From the NCBI GenBank assembly GCA_012862575.1, contig BLSF01000084.1, forward strand, positions 62,001-126,000: a stretch of 64,000 nt of DNA. Direction: 5' to 3'. Position numbers and translations under genes: made by a program. This document shows positions 53,132 to 59,994 of the stretch, one piece after another. Every line of letters starts with the position of its first letter. Positions within the stretch are counted from its first letter, which is position 1. The DNA is from Parietichytrium sp. I65-24A (lineage: Eukaryota; Sar; Bigyra; Thraustochytrida; Thraustochytriidae). The notes under the pieces are model-generated. The model saw nothing but the letters and a program-made list of their open reading frames with translations, made no database searches and was not told the origin of the DNA.

Positions 53132-53529
53132 GCACCGCTCATCGTGCGAGCCTTGCGAAGGAATATTTACAGCTGCGAGGGTACAGAACCCGCAGTTTCT
53201 CTCGCACACTGCGCGTCTTGCCTTCCACAACCGATGAATTTGTGAACGCTTATCTTCTGATGCGCTCTTCTTTCCTTCTGGATCTCATGCACGAAAATTC
53301 ACAGAACATTGAGCAGGATTCAAGCAAGTCCCGCCTCGCAGGGAACTGGAGTTTATTTCGCGTTACGTTCGGTCACAGCGCAGGAGTGGATCCAACGTAC
53401 TCGCCATTTCCCGTCGGCGAGGACTGTCGAAGCGACCAGACTTTTGCGAACTATCGAAGACGATTTGGATGTCCTGATTTAGCCTACATGTATCAACTCC
53501 ATGAGCTAAACATGCTCGAACAAGGCTAA
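53132..53529 (+). pseudogene. Open coding-like segment downstream of peptide gene 1
   Basis: A stretch of about 130 codons is open to a stop at 53527-53529 but has no early in-frame ATG. Composition is protein-like: L-A-K-E-Y-L-Q-L-R-G-Y at the start, T-T-D-E-F-V-N-A-Y-L-L-M-R near the middle and Q-L-H-E-L-N-M-L-E-Q-G at the end. It opens right after an AG (53131 region), consistent with an exon whose upstream partner I cannot place. D-E-F-V-N-A may correspond to A-E-F-D-A-L downstream of peptide gene 3. It is either an internal exon or a remnant of the second family in this region. Confidence 0.35.
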
Positions 53530-53581
53530 CAAAAGCGCTCATTTTCCTTTTTTTTTTTTAACGAGTTCTTTCGATCAACAG

Positions 53582-53707
53582 CACGTCACGCAGTCTACCC
53601 TGAGCCTCAGTTGGCATTGCAGAATGACGAGTCTTGAACAAATACAAAGTCTCATGGGAGTTCAAGATGAGCGAAGAGCTATTCCTTTTGAACCAGCCCC
53701 CGCTTAG
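53582..53707 (+). pseudogene. Terminal-exon-like segment of HELFSF-linked family
   Basis: Begins directly after a long T-tract and CAACAG acceptor-like end (53581). It reads H-V-T-Q-S-T-L-S-L and then M-T-S-L-E-Q-I-Q-S-L-M-G-V-Q-D-E-R-R-A to a stop. It aligns with the end of the segment at 55326-55577 (V-A-Q-F-T-L-S-L...T-S-L-E-K-I-R-S) with one in-frame 15-bp length difference. The preceding HELFSF part is absent here. Either a last exon or a remnant. Confidence 0.4.
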
Positions 53708-54198
53708 AGGAGCTTTTAACCTGGCTAGCTAGGGGTCAGTGATCGGTGGAAAGCTTTTCGTTCCCATTCTTAGCGTGACCTTTTTGGCCCACGATCATTG
53801 ATTGATCTCTGCGTGCTCGGCACTAGGGTACTCGAGTACTGTACTGATTAACAGTTTGCGGCTTCCCAGACGTCTGTTTCAGTTGCAACTCACTAGAGCC
53901 AATTGCACACTGCCACTTTATCCAGTCAATCACTTGGCAAGCGCCTTCATCAACGATTACAAAGATTACAAAGATTGGGACGCGCATAGGACTGTTCATC
54001 GAAGTTACATTGACATTGACATTCACATTCACAGTGAGCGTATCACTGACATTGACTATCCTTTTGCCCAGAGCGCCCAGTGATCAGACCTTTCCTGACC
54101 TCCTCAATGCCATTCGTTCACATTCACTTTTACAGTCAATGATAGTCGATGATCCCTCTCGATCAACCAGCAGCCGCGAGAGAGTCACTGGGGACCAT

Positions 54199-54216
54199 CG
54201 ACAGACCCCAAGCTGC
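54199..54216 (+). promoter_or_regulatory. Shared upstream element, peptide gene 2
   Basis: CGACAGACCCCAAGCTGC, 66 bp before the ATG; the most divergent copy of the element. Confidence 0.5.
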
Positions 54217-54264
54217 GCCGAGCAGCTCGACGTTGGAAGCGGAATTGAGTTTTGGAAGTGCGAG

Positions 54265-54522
54265 ATGAGAGGACTGGGCCTGGCAACTCTTTGCGCAGCG
54301 GTGCTGCTGCAAATCTCCTGCGCGGAGAGAGCCCTGATCCAAGGCAACCTGCGCAACTCTATCCAGGACAAGGCACAGACCTCTTATTCTTACGCTGCCA
54401 CTGCTGGCGGGTCGAAAACGTCAAACTACGCAAAAATGAACACGCCTTCCTCGACTTCATCGGCTTCGTCGCCTTTCGACAGGTCTTTGCTTGCCAAGCT
54501 TCTTGCTGCAACACAGGGGTGA
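54265..54522 (+). CDS. Small secreted LR-core protein 2 (85 aa)
   Basis: ATG 54265 gives the family signal peptide M-R-G-L-G-L-A-T-L-C-A-A-V-L-L-Q, with cleavage near S-C-A. The mature N-terminus is E-R-A-L-I-Q-G-N-L-R-N-S-I-Q-D-K-A-Q. Then comes a Ser/Thr/Ala-rich segment (S-Y-A-A-T-A-G-G-S-K-T-S) and a short Leu/Ala C-terminus (L-L-A-K-L-L-A-A). The frame is open further upstream, as in the paralogs, but only this ATG begins a signal peptide. The upstream 400 bp are homologous to those of genes 4 and 5. Small, secreted, no Cys in the mature part. Function unknown. Confidence 0.85.
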   Translation: MRGLGLATLCAAVLLQISCAERALIQGNLRNSIQDKAQTSYSYAATAGGSKTSNYAKMNTPSSTSSASSPFDRSLLAKLLAATQG

Positions 54523-54600
54523 ACATGGGTTGAGGCCTGTCCCGCCCGCCGCAGTGTTCAAAGGTGTTGCGGGAGCGCGTCAGACTTTCTGTAACTTTTC

Positions 54601-54620
54601 AATAAGCTGGCAAAAGTAGT
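54601..54620 (+). promoter_or_regulatory. Shared 3' element, peptide gene 2
   Basis: AATAAGCTGGCAAAAGTAGT, about 78 bp after the stop, matching the elements after genes 1, 4 and 5. Confidence 0.45.
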
Positions 54621-54989
54621 CTCCATCTGTTGCTCTTGACAATTAATATACATCAAACCTGACAGTGAGTTCTGAGTTCTGAATTCTGACAATTCTGGTT
54701 GTCGCCACAGTCTCCGTTTGTCAGAAAAGGCTTTGCGCATGGATGCTGACAGCTGGCCAAGAAGGCCAAGAAGGCCAAGACGACTGACTATCGAAGCAAG
54801 ATCTAGGTCATTAGGTCTGTGACTGTATAGTACTGTCCTCGAGTACCGCTACTGGGACGAGTGCAGTGCATTACTGGGACAGCCCTGTTTTTATCAAACG
54901 GACAGAAGGAGTTGACTGTGAGAGCACGCTGGGAGCTGTCGCGGGTCTTCTACCAGTACACGTGCACGAACGCAACACGCAGACTCAAA

Positions 54990-55190
54990 ATGGACGTCAG
55001 ATTCCTCGCCGCCGTCGTGCTACTCGCTCTCGGAGAAGGGGCTGCGGCGGATACCGTGGCACAGAGACTGCGCAGCGGGCTGGCCCGTCGAGCGCAGGAA
55101 GAAAACATTGCAGCGCAGGAGTGGATTCCAACGCTTTCGCCGATAATCGTGGAAGAGGGCCTCGGCCCCATCGAGGCGACCGGACTCTGA
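54990..55190 (+). CDS. Small secreted LR-core protein 3 (66 aa, Q-R-L-R type)
   Basis: ATG 54990; signal peptide M-D-V-R-F-L-A-A-V-V-L-L-A-L with cleavage near G-A-A-A (about residue 20). The mature sequence starts D-T-V-A-Q-R-L-R-S-G-L-A-R-R-A-Q, containing a dibasic R-R that could be a processing site. It then reads A-A-Q-E-W-I-P-T-L-S-P-I-I and ends G-P-I-E-A-T-G-L. The signal peptide is unrelated to the M-R-G-L-G group, but the position and form of the Q-x-L-R core right after cleavage are the same, linking it to genes 7 and 8. No shared upstream element is seen. Confidence 0.7.
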   Translation: MDVRFLAAVVLLALGEGAAADTVAQRLRSGLARRAQEENIAAQEWIPTLSPIIVEEGLGPIEATGL

Positions 55191-55325
55191 GGCTTCGCGC
55201 TCTGTCCAAGCCGAATTTGATGCGCTTGCCAAGTTCATCAACTTTACGAACTCAAACAGCTCGGAGAAGCCTAATTTTTATGAAAAAAAAACGAAATCAT
55301 AGCGCTCCTATTTCCCTTTTCACAG

Positions 55326-55577
55326 AATGTTCCACGCGTGCTCGTGACACACCACATGCACGAGCTCTTCTCCTTCGCAAAACGGAGTCTGGCATTCGAG
55401 AGTATCGCCATAACGCGACGCAGCAAAATTGAATTCCAAAAATTGAACGGAGAAGTCGTTGTCGCGCAGTTTACACTGAGCCTTGCGCAGCAAGAGATGG
55501 GCGTGGCTCCTGAACTGACGAGTCTTGAAAAAATACGGAGTGTCATGGAAGTTCAAGATTCTCGGGTGCTCAAGTGA
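55326..55577 (+). CDS. HELFSF-family segment, probable terminal exon
   Basis: 83 codons to a stop, beginning just after a strong pyrimidine tract and CACAG (55325). It reads N-V-P-R-V-L-V-T-H-H-M-H-E-L-F-S-F-A-K-R-S, then R-S-K-I-E-F-Q-K-L-N-G-E-V-V-V-A-Q-F-T-L-S-L, and ends T-S-L-E-K-I-R-S-V-M-E-V-Q-D-S-R-V-L-K. Copies at 56733 and 57936 differ from it over the first 20 codons only at third codon positions, which argues that this frame is or was translated. A preceding open stretch (about 55180-55302; E-F-D-A-L-A-K-F-I-N-F) may be an upstream exon, though I cannot place a donor. Family and function unknown. Confidence 0.5.
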   Translation, partial: NVPRVLVTHHMHELFSFAKRSLAFESIAITRRSKIEFQKLNGEVVVAQFTLSLAQQEMGVAPELTSLEKIRSVMEVQDSRVLK

Positions 55578-56014
55578 TCGGTGCGCACATTATCGGCTAG
55601 TATCTTCTCCGTTAGTGAATCTCTTCATTTTTTTCCCAATACCTCTTGTACCGGTACTCTCGAGATAAGCTTCGCGAGAAATTGATGACCTTCTTGGCCC
55701 ACGATCATTGGTCACTGCGTGCTCGGTACAAGGGTACTAGTTTGCGGGCTTCCCAGACGTCTGTTTTCGTTGCAACTCATAACAGAGCGCCATCTGCGCC
55801 CTAATAAGCGATTACAAAGGTTGCAAAGATTGGAACGCGCATTGGAACTGTTCATCGAAGTTGACATTGACATGCCAGATCGCTTGTAGGTACTACTCAG
55901 TACAAAGTCTGCTTAGCACTGGCATTGACTATCCCTTTCCCATACCTCCAGAGCTCAGATCTTTCCGGACTACCCCATTGCCATTCGTTCACATTGAATA
56001 CACTGGAGACCATC

Positions 56015-56032
56015 GGCAGACCCCAAACTGGG
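56015..56032 (+). promoter_or_regulatory. Shared upstream element, peptide gene 4
   Basis: GGCAGACCCCAAACTGGG, 65 bp before the ATG. Confidence 0.55.
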
Positions 56033-56079
56033 CCGAGCAGCTCGAAGTTGGAAGCGGATTTGAGCTTTGGAAGTGCAAG

Positions 56080-56352
56080 ATGAGAGGACTGGGCCTAGCA
56101 ACTCTTTGCGCAGCGGTGCTGCTTCAAACCTCCTGCGCGGACAGAGCCCTGCTCCAAGGCAACCTGCGCAGCTCTATCCTGGACAAGGCACAGACTTCTT
56201 ATACTTATGCTGCCGCTGCCGGCGGATCGAAGACGTCACACTACGCAAAACTGAACACACCTTCGTCAACTTCCTCGACTTCGACGACTTCGTCGACATC
56301 GACGATCCCAGATATTTGGAACCTTCCGCGCTACAGCAACTGGGTGGGTTAA
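56080..56352 (+). CDS. Small secreted LR-core protein 4 (90 aa)
   Basis: ATG 56080; signal peptide as in protein 2, cleavage near S-C-A-D. Mature start R-A-L-L-Q-G-N-L-R-S-S-I-L-D-K-A-Q-T-S. Then a Tyr/Ala/Gly segment (Y-T-Y-A-A-A-A-G-G-S-K), a Ser/Thr-rich stretch that could be O-glycosylated, and I-P-D-I-W-N-L-P-R-Y-S-N-W-V-G at the end. The stop is TAA where the duplicate gene has TGA, and a short deletion follows it. Located in copy 1 of the 1.2-kb duplication. Confidence 0.85.
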   Translation: MRGLGLATLCAAVLLQTSCADRALLQGNLRSSILDKAQTSYTYAAAAGGSKTSHYAKLNTPSSTSSTSTTSSTSTIPDIWNLPRYSNWVG

Positions 56353-56408
56353 GGCCGCCGTGGTGTTCAAAGGTGGTGCGGAAGCGCATCAGACTTCCTG
56401 TAACTTTT

Positions 56409-56430
56409 CAATAAGTTGGCAAAAGTAATC
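56409..56430 (+). promoter_or_regulatory. Shared 3' element, peptide gene 4
   Basis: AATAAGTTGGCAAAAGTAAT, about 58 bp after the stop; same element as after genes 1, 2 and 5. Confidence 0.45.
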
Positions 56431-56732
56431 TTTCTTTGTTGCTTCCTGACAGTGGAACACATTTTACCTCACAGAGAGTTCTGAATTCTGAAGACTTTGC
56501 GCATGGCTGCTGACAGCTGGCCAAGACGACTGACTATCGAAGCATGATTGGCTGGCAACGGGGTAGGTGCCAATAAGGATCAGATTTCGCAATGAGCTTC
56601 AACTAAAGGGCCTGAGTGCATCGCCTTCACAATCTCTGCGATACTCGTACACTACGCCAAGTATTCTTCAGCCGCAGAGTCCATGTTGATCACAAGCACG
56701 ATGCGACTCATGACACCATCCTCTTCCTTCAG

Positions 56733-56819
56733 CTCATGACACACCATATCCATGAGCTCTTCTCCTTCGCAAAACGGAGCCTTGCATTCGAGAGAATAGC
56801 ATGCATCGCCAGAATATGA
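56733..56819 (+). pseudogene. Shortened HELFSF segment in duplication copy 1
   Basis: Starts after a CCTCTTCCTTCAG acceptor-like end and reads L-M-T-H-H-I-H-E-L-F-S-F-A-K-R-S-L-A-F-E before stopping at 56819. Compared with 55326-55577 the reading frame is lost after about 28 codons, yet the first 20 codons differ only at third positions. Likely a decayed copy that was under selection until fairly recently. Confidence 0.45.
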
Positions 56820-56974
56820 CATTGCAAAATGATCCTTTCATCAAACTTGGTTCCATGGTTCCACTTGGACTTAATCCCCGTCGCTCCCAATAGCTCGCTC
56901 AGACGCTTGCTTTGGTCTGAGAGACGGCAAACTACGTTCCATAACTTTTGAAGCATGTCTCCGAGTCCTTGTGC

Positions 56975-56975
56975 N
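56975..56975. other. Single ambiguous base at duplication junction
   Basis: The only N in the window sits exactly between the two 1.2-kb copies. This suggests an assembly join or collapsed gap, so the true copy number here may differ. Confidence 0.9.
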
Positions 56976-57207
56976 TTCATAACAGAGCGCCATCTGCGCC
57001 CTAATCAACGATTACAAAGGTTGCAAAGATTGGAACGCGCATTGGAACTGTTCATCGAAGTTGACATTGACTTGTGTACTACGTACTACTCAGTACAAAG
57101 TATGCTTAGCACTGGCATTGACTATCCCTTATCCATATCTCCAGAGCTCAGATCCTTCCGAACTACCCCATTGCCATTCGTTCACATTGAATACACTGGA
57201 GACCATC

Positions 57208-57225
57208 GGCAGACCCCAAACTGGG
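57208..57225 (+). promoter_or_regulatory. Shared upstream element, peptide gene 5
   Basis: GGCAGACCCCAAACTGGG, 65 bp before the ATG, identical to that of gene 4. Confidence 0.55.
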
Positions 57226-57272
57226 CCGAGCAGCTCGAAGTTGGAAGCGGATTTGAGCTTTGGAAGTGCAAG

Positions 57273-57545
57273 ATGAGAGGACTGGGCCTGGCAACTCTTT
57301 GCGCAGCGGTGCTGCTGCAAACCTCCTGCGGTGACAGAGCCCTGCTCCAAGGCAACCTGCGCAGCTCTATCCTGGACAAGGCGCAGACTTCTTATACTTA
57401 TGCTGCCGCTGCCGGCGGATCGAAGACGTCACACTACGCAAAACTGAACACACCTTCGTCGACTTCCTCGACTTCGACGACTTCGTCGACATCGACGATC
57501 CCAGACATTTGGAACCTTCCGCGCTACAGCAACTGGGTGGGTTGA
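57273..57545 (+). CDS. Small secreted LR-core protein 5 (90 aa), near-twin of protein 4
   Basis: ATG 57273. The only clear residue difference from protein 4 is S-C-G-D in place of S-C-A-D at the predicted signal cleavage site, which could weaken or shift cleavage. The rest (R-A-L-L-Q-G-N-L-R-S-S-I-L-D-K-A-Q, Ser/Thr stretch, W-N-L-P-R-Y-S-N-W-V-G) is the same. The stop is TGA. Confidence 0.85.
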   Translation: MRGLGLATLCAAVLLQTSCGDRALLQGNLRSSILDKAQTSYTYAAAAGGSKTSHYAKLNTPSSTSSTSTTSSTSTIPDIWNLPRYSNWVG

Positions 57546-57613
57546 GGTCTGTCCCGCCCGCCGTGGTGTTCAAAGGTGGTGCGGAAGCGCATCAGACTTC
57601 CTGTAACTTTTCA

Positions 57614-57635
57614 ATAAGTTGGCAAAATTAATCTT
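57614..57635 (+). promoter_or_regulatory. Shared 3' element, peptide gene 5
   Basis: AATAAGTTGGCAAAATTAAT, about 65 bp after the stop; one base differs from the copy after gene 4. Confidence 0.45.
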
Positions 57636-57935
57636 TCTTTGATGCTTCCTGACAGTGGAACACATTTTACCTCACAGAGAGTTCTGAATTCTGAAGACTT
57701 TGCGCATGGCTGCTGACAGCTGGCCAAGACGACTGACTATCGAAGCATGATTGACTGGCAACGGGGTAGGTGCCAATCAGGATCAGATTTCGCAATGAGC
57801 TTCAAGTAAAGGGCCTGAGTGCATCGCATTCACAATCTCTGCGATACTCGTACACTCCGACAAATATTCTTCAGCCGCAGAGTCCATGTTGATCACAAGC
57901 ACGATGCGACTCATGACACCATCCTCTTCCTTCAG

Positions 57936-58022
57936 CTCATGACACACCATATCCATGAGCTCTTCTCCTTCGCAAAACGGAGCCTTGCATTCGAGAGAAT
58001 AGCATGCATCGCCAGAATATGA
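57936..58022 (+). pseudogene. Shortened HELFSF segment in duplication copy 2
   Basis: Same as 56733-56819: L-M-T-H-H-I-H-E-L-F-S-F-A-K-R-S-L-A-F-E then a stop. The upstream acceptor-like TTCCTTCAG is kept. Confidence 0.45.
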
Positions 58023-58277
58023 CATTGCAAAATGATCCTTTCATCAAACTTGGTTCCATGGTTCCACTTGGACTTAATCCCCGTCGCTCCCAATAGCTCG
58101 CTCAGACGCTTGCTTTGGTCTGAGAGACGGCAAACTACGTTCCATAACTTTTGAAGCATGTCTCCGAGTCCTTGTGCACGTACACACGCACATGAGCACG
58201 TTTTCTCACATTCTCACACTCAGGCGAGAGTAGGTGCCGGTAGCCCAACCCGTTTCGCTCTCTTCTCTGACTTTAGG

Positions 58278-58472
58278 TAAATGATCCTTTCATCAAACTT
58301 GGTTCCATGGTTCCACTTGGACTCAATCCCCGTCGCTCCCAATAGCTCGCTCAGACGCTTGCTTTGGTCTGAGAGACGGCAAACTACGTTCCATAACTTT
58401 TGAAGCATGTCTCCGAGTCCTTGTGCACGTACATACGAACATGAGCACGTTTTCTCACATTCTCACACTGAG
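58278..58472. repeat. Third partial copy of the duplication's 3' end
   Basis: AATGATCCTTTCATCAAAC through CGAGTCCTTGTGCACGTAC and on to CTCACACTGAGG repeats 58030-58225 almost exactly. One difference (CTTAAT to CTCAAT) lies in the middle. The spacer (58226-58277) is unique. Confidence 0.9.
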
Positions 58473-58864
58473 GGGAGAGTACTTGCCGGTACCGGTACGG
58501 CTTAAGCAGCGGTAACCGTACCCGTGTACGATGTAAGCTTGCCCACGGTCAGTACTCGGCGAACTCGTATCGACCCCAGTGGCCATAGCAGCGATTATAC
58601 TGTGCGCTCTACTCTACTCACACGCAAAGTTGCAGTCCCACTAGTCCCACTAAGACTCCTCTCGCGAGGCTCAGGCACTGGTTGGTGCCTCAAACAATCT
58701 TCTTTCGTCATCTCTCGTCCCTCCTCTCATCTCTTCAAAGCTCTACCAGCTACTAGAGCTAGAGCTGCTATGCACGAGATCTTTCAGAACAGCACAGATT
58801 CACAGAAAGGACATCCCCTCCTTCTATCATAGTATTTCTTTCGGTCGACCCAATTAAGACGCTC

Positions 58865-58882
58865 GGCAGACCCCGAATTGGG
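58865..58882 (+). promoter_or_regulatory. Shared upstream element, peptide gene 6
   Basis: GGCAGACCCCGAATTGGG, 68 bp before the ATG. Confidence 0.55.
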
Positions 58883-58932
58883 ACGAGCACGGTGAGGCGC
58901 ATCTGGGCTTTGGAGATTTGGAGAACGGCGAG

Positions 58933-59157
58933 ATGAGAGGACTGGGTATGGCAGCTCTTTGCGCAGCGGTGCTGCTGCAAAGCACCTGCGCAGAGCGATC
59001 GCTGCTCCAGGGCAAGCTGCGCGACTCTATCTTGGACAAGGCGCAGTACAAGTTTCCGCTTGATTACGAGAGGAGAAGGGAACAACTGTCAAAGTATAAA
59101 AAGGATAATCCTACTGAACCTCCCACGAGCTCCAAGAGCTCCTCGTGGTGGGGATAA
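58933..59157 (+). CDS. Small secreted LR-core protein 6 (74 aa)
   Basis: ATG 58933; signal peptide M-R-G-L-G-M-A-A-L-C-A-A-V-L-L-Q, cleavage near S-T-C-A. Mature start E-R-S-L-L-Q-G-K-L-R-D-S-I-L-D-K-A-Q-Y. The tail is basic and charged (Y-E-R-R-R-E-Q-L-S-K-Y-K-K-D-N), then Pro/Ser-rich, ending S-S-W-W-G. As in protein 1 the C-terminus ends in Trp-Gly, while the middle is unrelated to proteins 2, 4 and 5. So the signal peptide, LR core and last residues are kept while the centre varies. Confidence 0.85.
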   Translation: MRGLGMAALCAAVLLQSTCAERSLLQGKLRDSILDKAQYKFPLDYERRREQLSKYKKDNPTEPPTSSKSSSWWG

Positions 59158-59808
59158 CGCGCGGGCGAGCCTTGCCGCCGCCGCGGAGCACGGACAGAGT
59201 AAGCTTATGGCAAATAGCCTCCACAACCAAAACAATTTCACATACACTCATGCACGAACTTCTCGGCTATCTACTTATCTCACCATCAATTTGACACCTG
59301 GTTTCCCCAGTTCGACAGCCAGAAAGGCTCTCGCGAATAAAACAATCATTCACCGCCAACTTTTCTCTCTTTCCTTGTTCCCCGACGCGAAAAAATTCCC
59401 ATTTTGGACACGCAAAACCTGTCCCACACATCGCTCGTTATCTCTCATCGTGCAAGGTGTGTACTACTATTACCGATGGGACTCTTCGGTGTTAAGCGTA
59501 GCAGTAAGAAGGAGTCCAGGTTATCGTACTGGGACAGCCCTCCTATGCTCGGCCTAATCTAAGGCTGTTCGTTCGTTCGTTCGTTTGTTCCTTGGCTCGC
59601 CGATCACTCGAATGAGAGGTAAACTAGGTAAACTAGGAAGTGACCATGCGAGTTTTTACATGCTAATTGTTAAAAATTTTGCCAATGGCAAAGCCAGCGG
59701 CAGACCCCTTTTGGCAAGCGAGCAAGCAGTCGTGCAAGAGAGCAAGAGAGCAATCGAGCAAGAGAGAGGAAAGGGCCGTGGATCGAAAGCTTGGCGAAGA
59801 CTGCAAAT
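59158..59808. other. Interval between peptide genes 6 and 7
   Basis: The first 50 bp are related to the 3' flank of peptide gene 1 (GCCGCCGCGG then ACGGAC). A frame continuing to 59557 is open but lacks support. GTTCGTTCG/GTTTG repeats occur at about 59568-59588. Confidence 0.45.
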
Positions 59809-59994
59809 ATGACCGGCGCAAAGATCGTTGCGGCATGGGCTGTGCTCATCGCCTTGTTGCTTCAGGCGGTGGTACCAGCGGCCGCGGAGAGCTCCACCAT
59901 CGGACAGCACCTGCGCAACCGTCTGCGCAACAGCGAGACGAATGCTGAGCATGCAGCCGCGGCCAACCGCTGGCGTCAAATCCACGACATTTAG
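59809..59994 (+). CDS. Small secreted LR-core protein 7 (61 aa, Q-H-L-R type)
   Basis: ATG 59809; signal peptide M-T-G-A-K-I-V-A-A-W-A-V-L-I-A-L-L-L, cleavage near P-A-A-A. Mature start E-S-S-T-I-G-Q-H-L-R-N-R-L-R-N-S-E-T, then an Ala-rich helix and R-W-R-Q-I-H-D-I. After the TAG stop the same frame stays open for 37 more codons to TAA at 60106-60108. Clear paralog of protein 8; the two keep identical spacing of signal peptide and core. Confidence 0.75.
   Translation: MTGAKIVAAWAVLIALLLQAVVPAAAESSTIGQHLRNRLRNSETNAEHAAAANRWRQIHDI

Larger units (their letters stand above)
55781..56974. repeat. 1.2-kb segmental duplication, copy 1
   Basis: Starts at AACAGAGCGCCATCTGCGCC and ends at CGAGTCCTTGTGC. 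It contains peptide gene 4 and the shortened HELFSF segment. Copy 2 starts exactly 1,200 bp later (56981) with the same bases and stays nearly identical throughout. Confidence 0.9.
56976..58178. repeat. 1.2-kb segmental duplication, copy 2
   Basis: Matches 55781-56974 with a period of 1,200 bp and only scattered substitutions and small indels. It contains peptide gene 5 and a second shortened HELFSF segment. Its last 150-200 bp are repeated once more at 58278-58472. Confidence 0.9.

Noticed and set aside
57783-58025. 80-codon minus-strand frame in the 1.2-kb duplication
   Set aside because: The other copy has an in-frame stop at the matching place, and the third-position pattern supports the plus strand.
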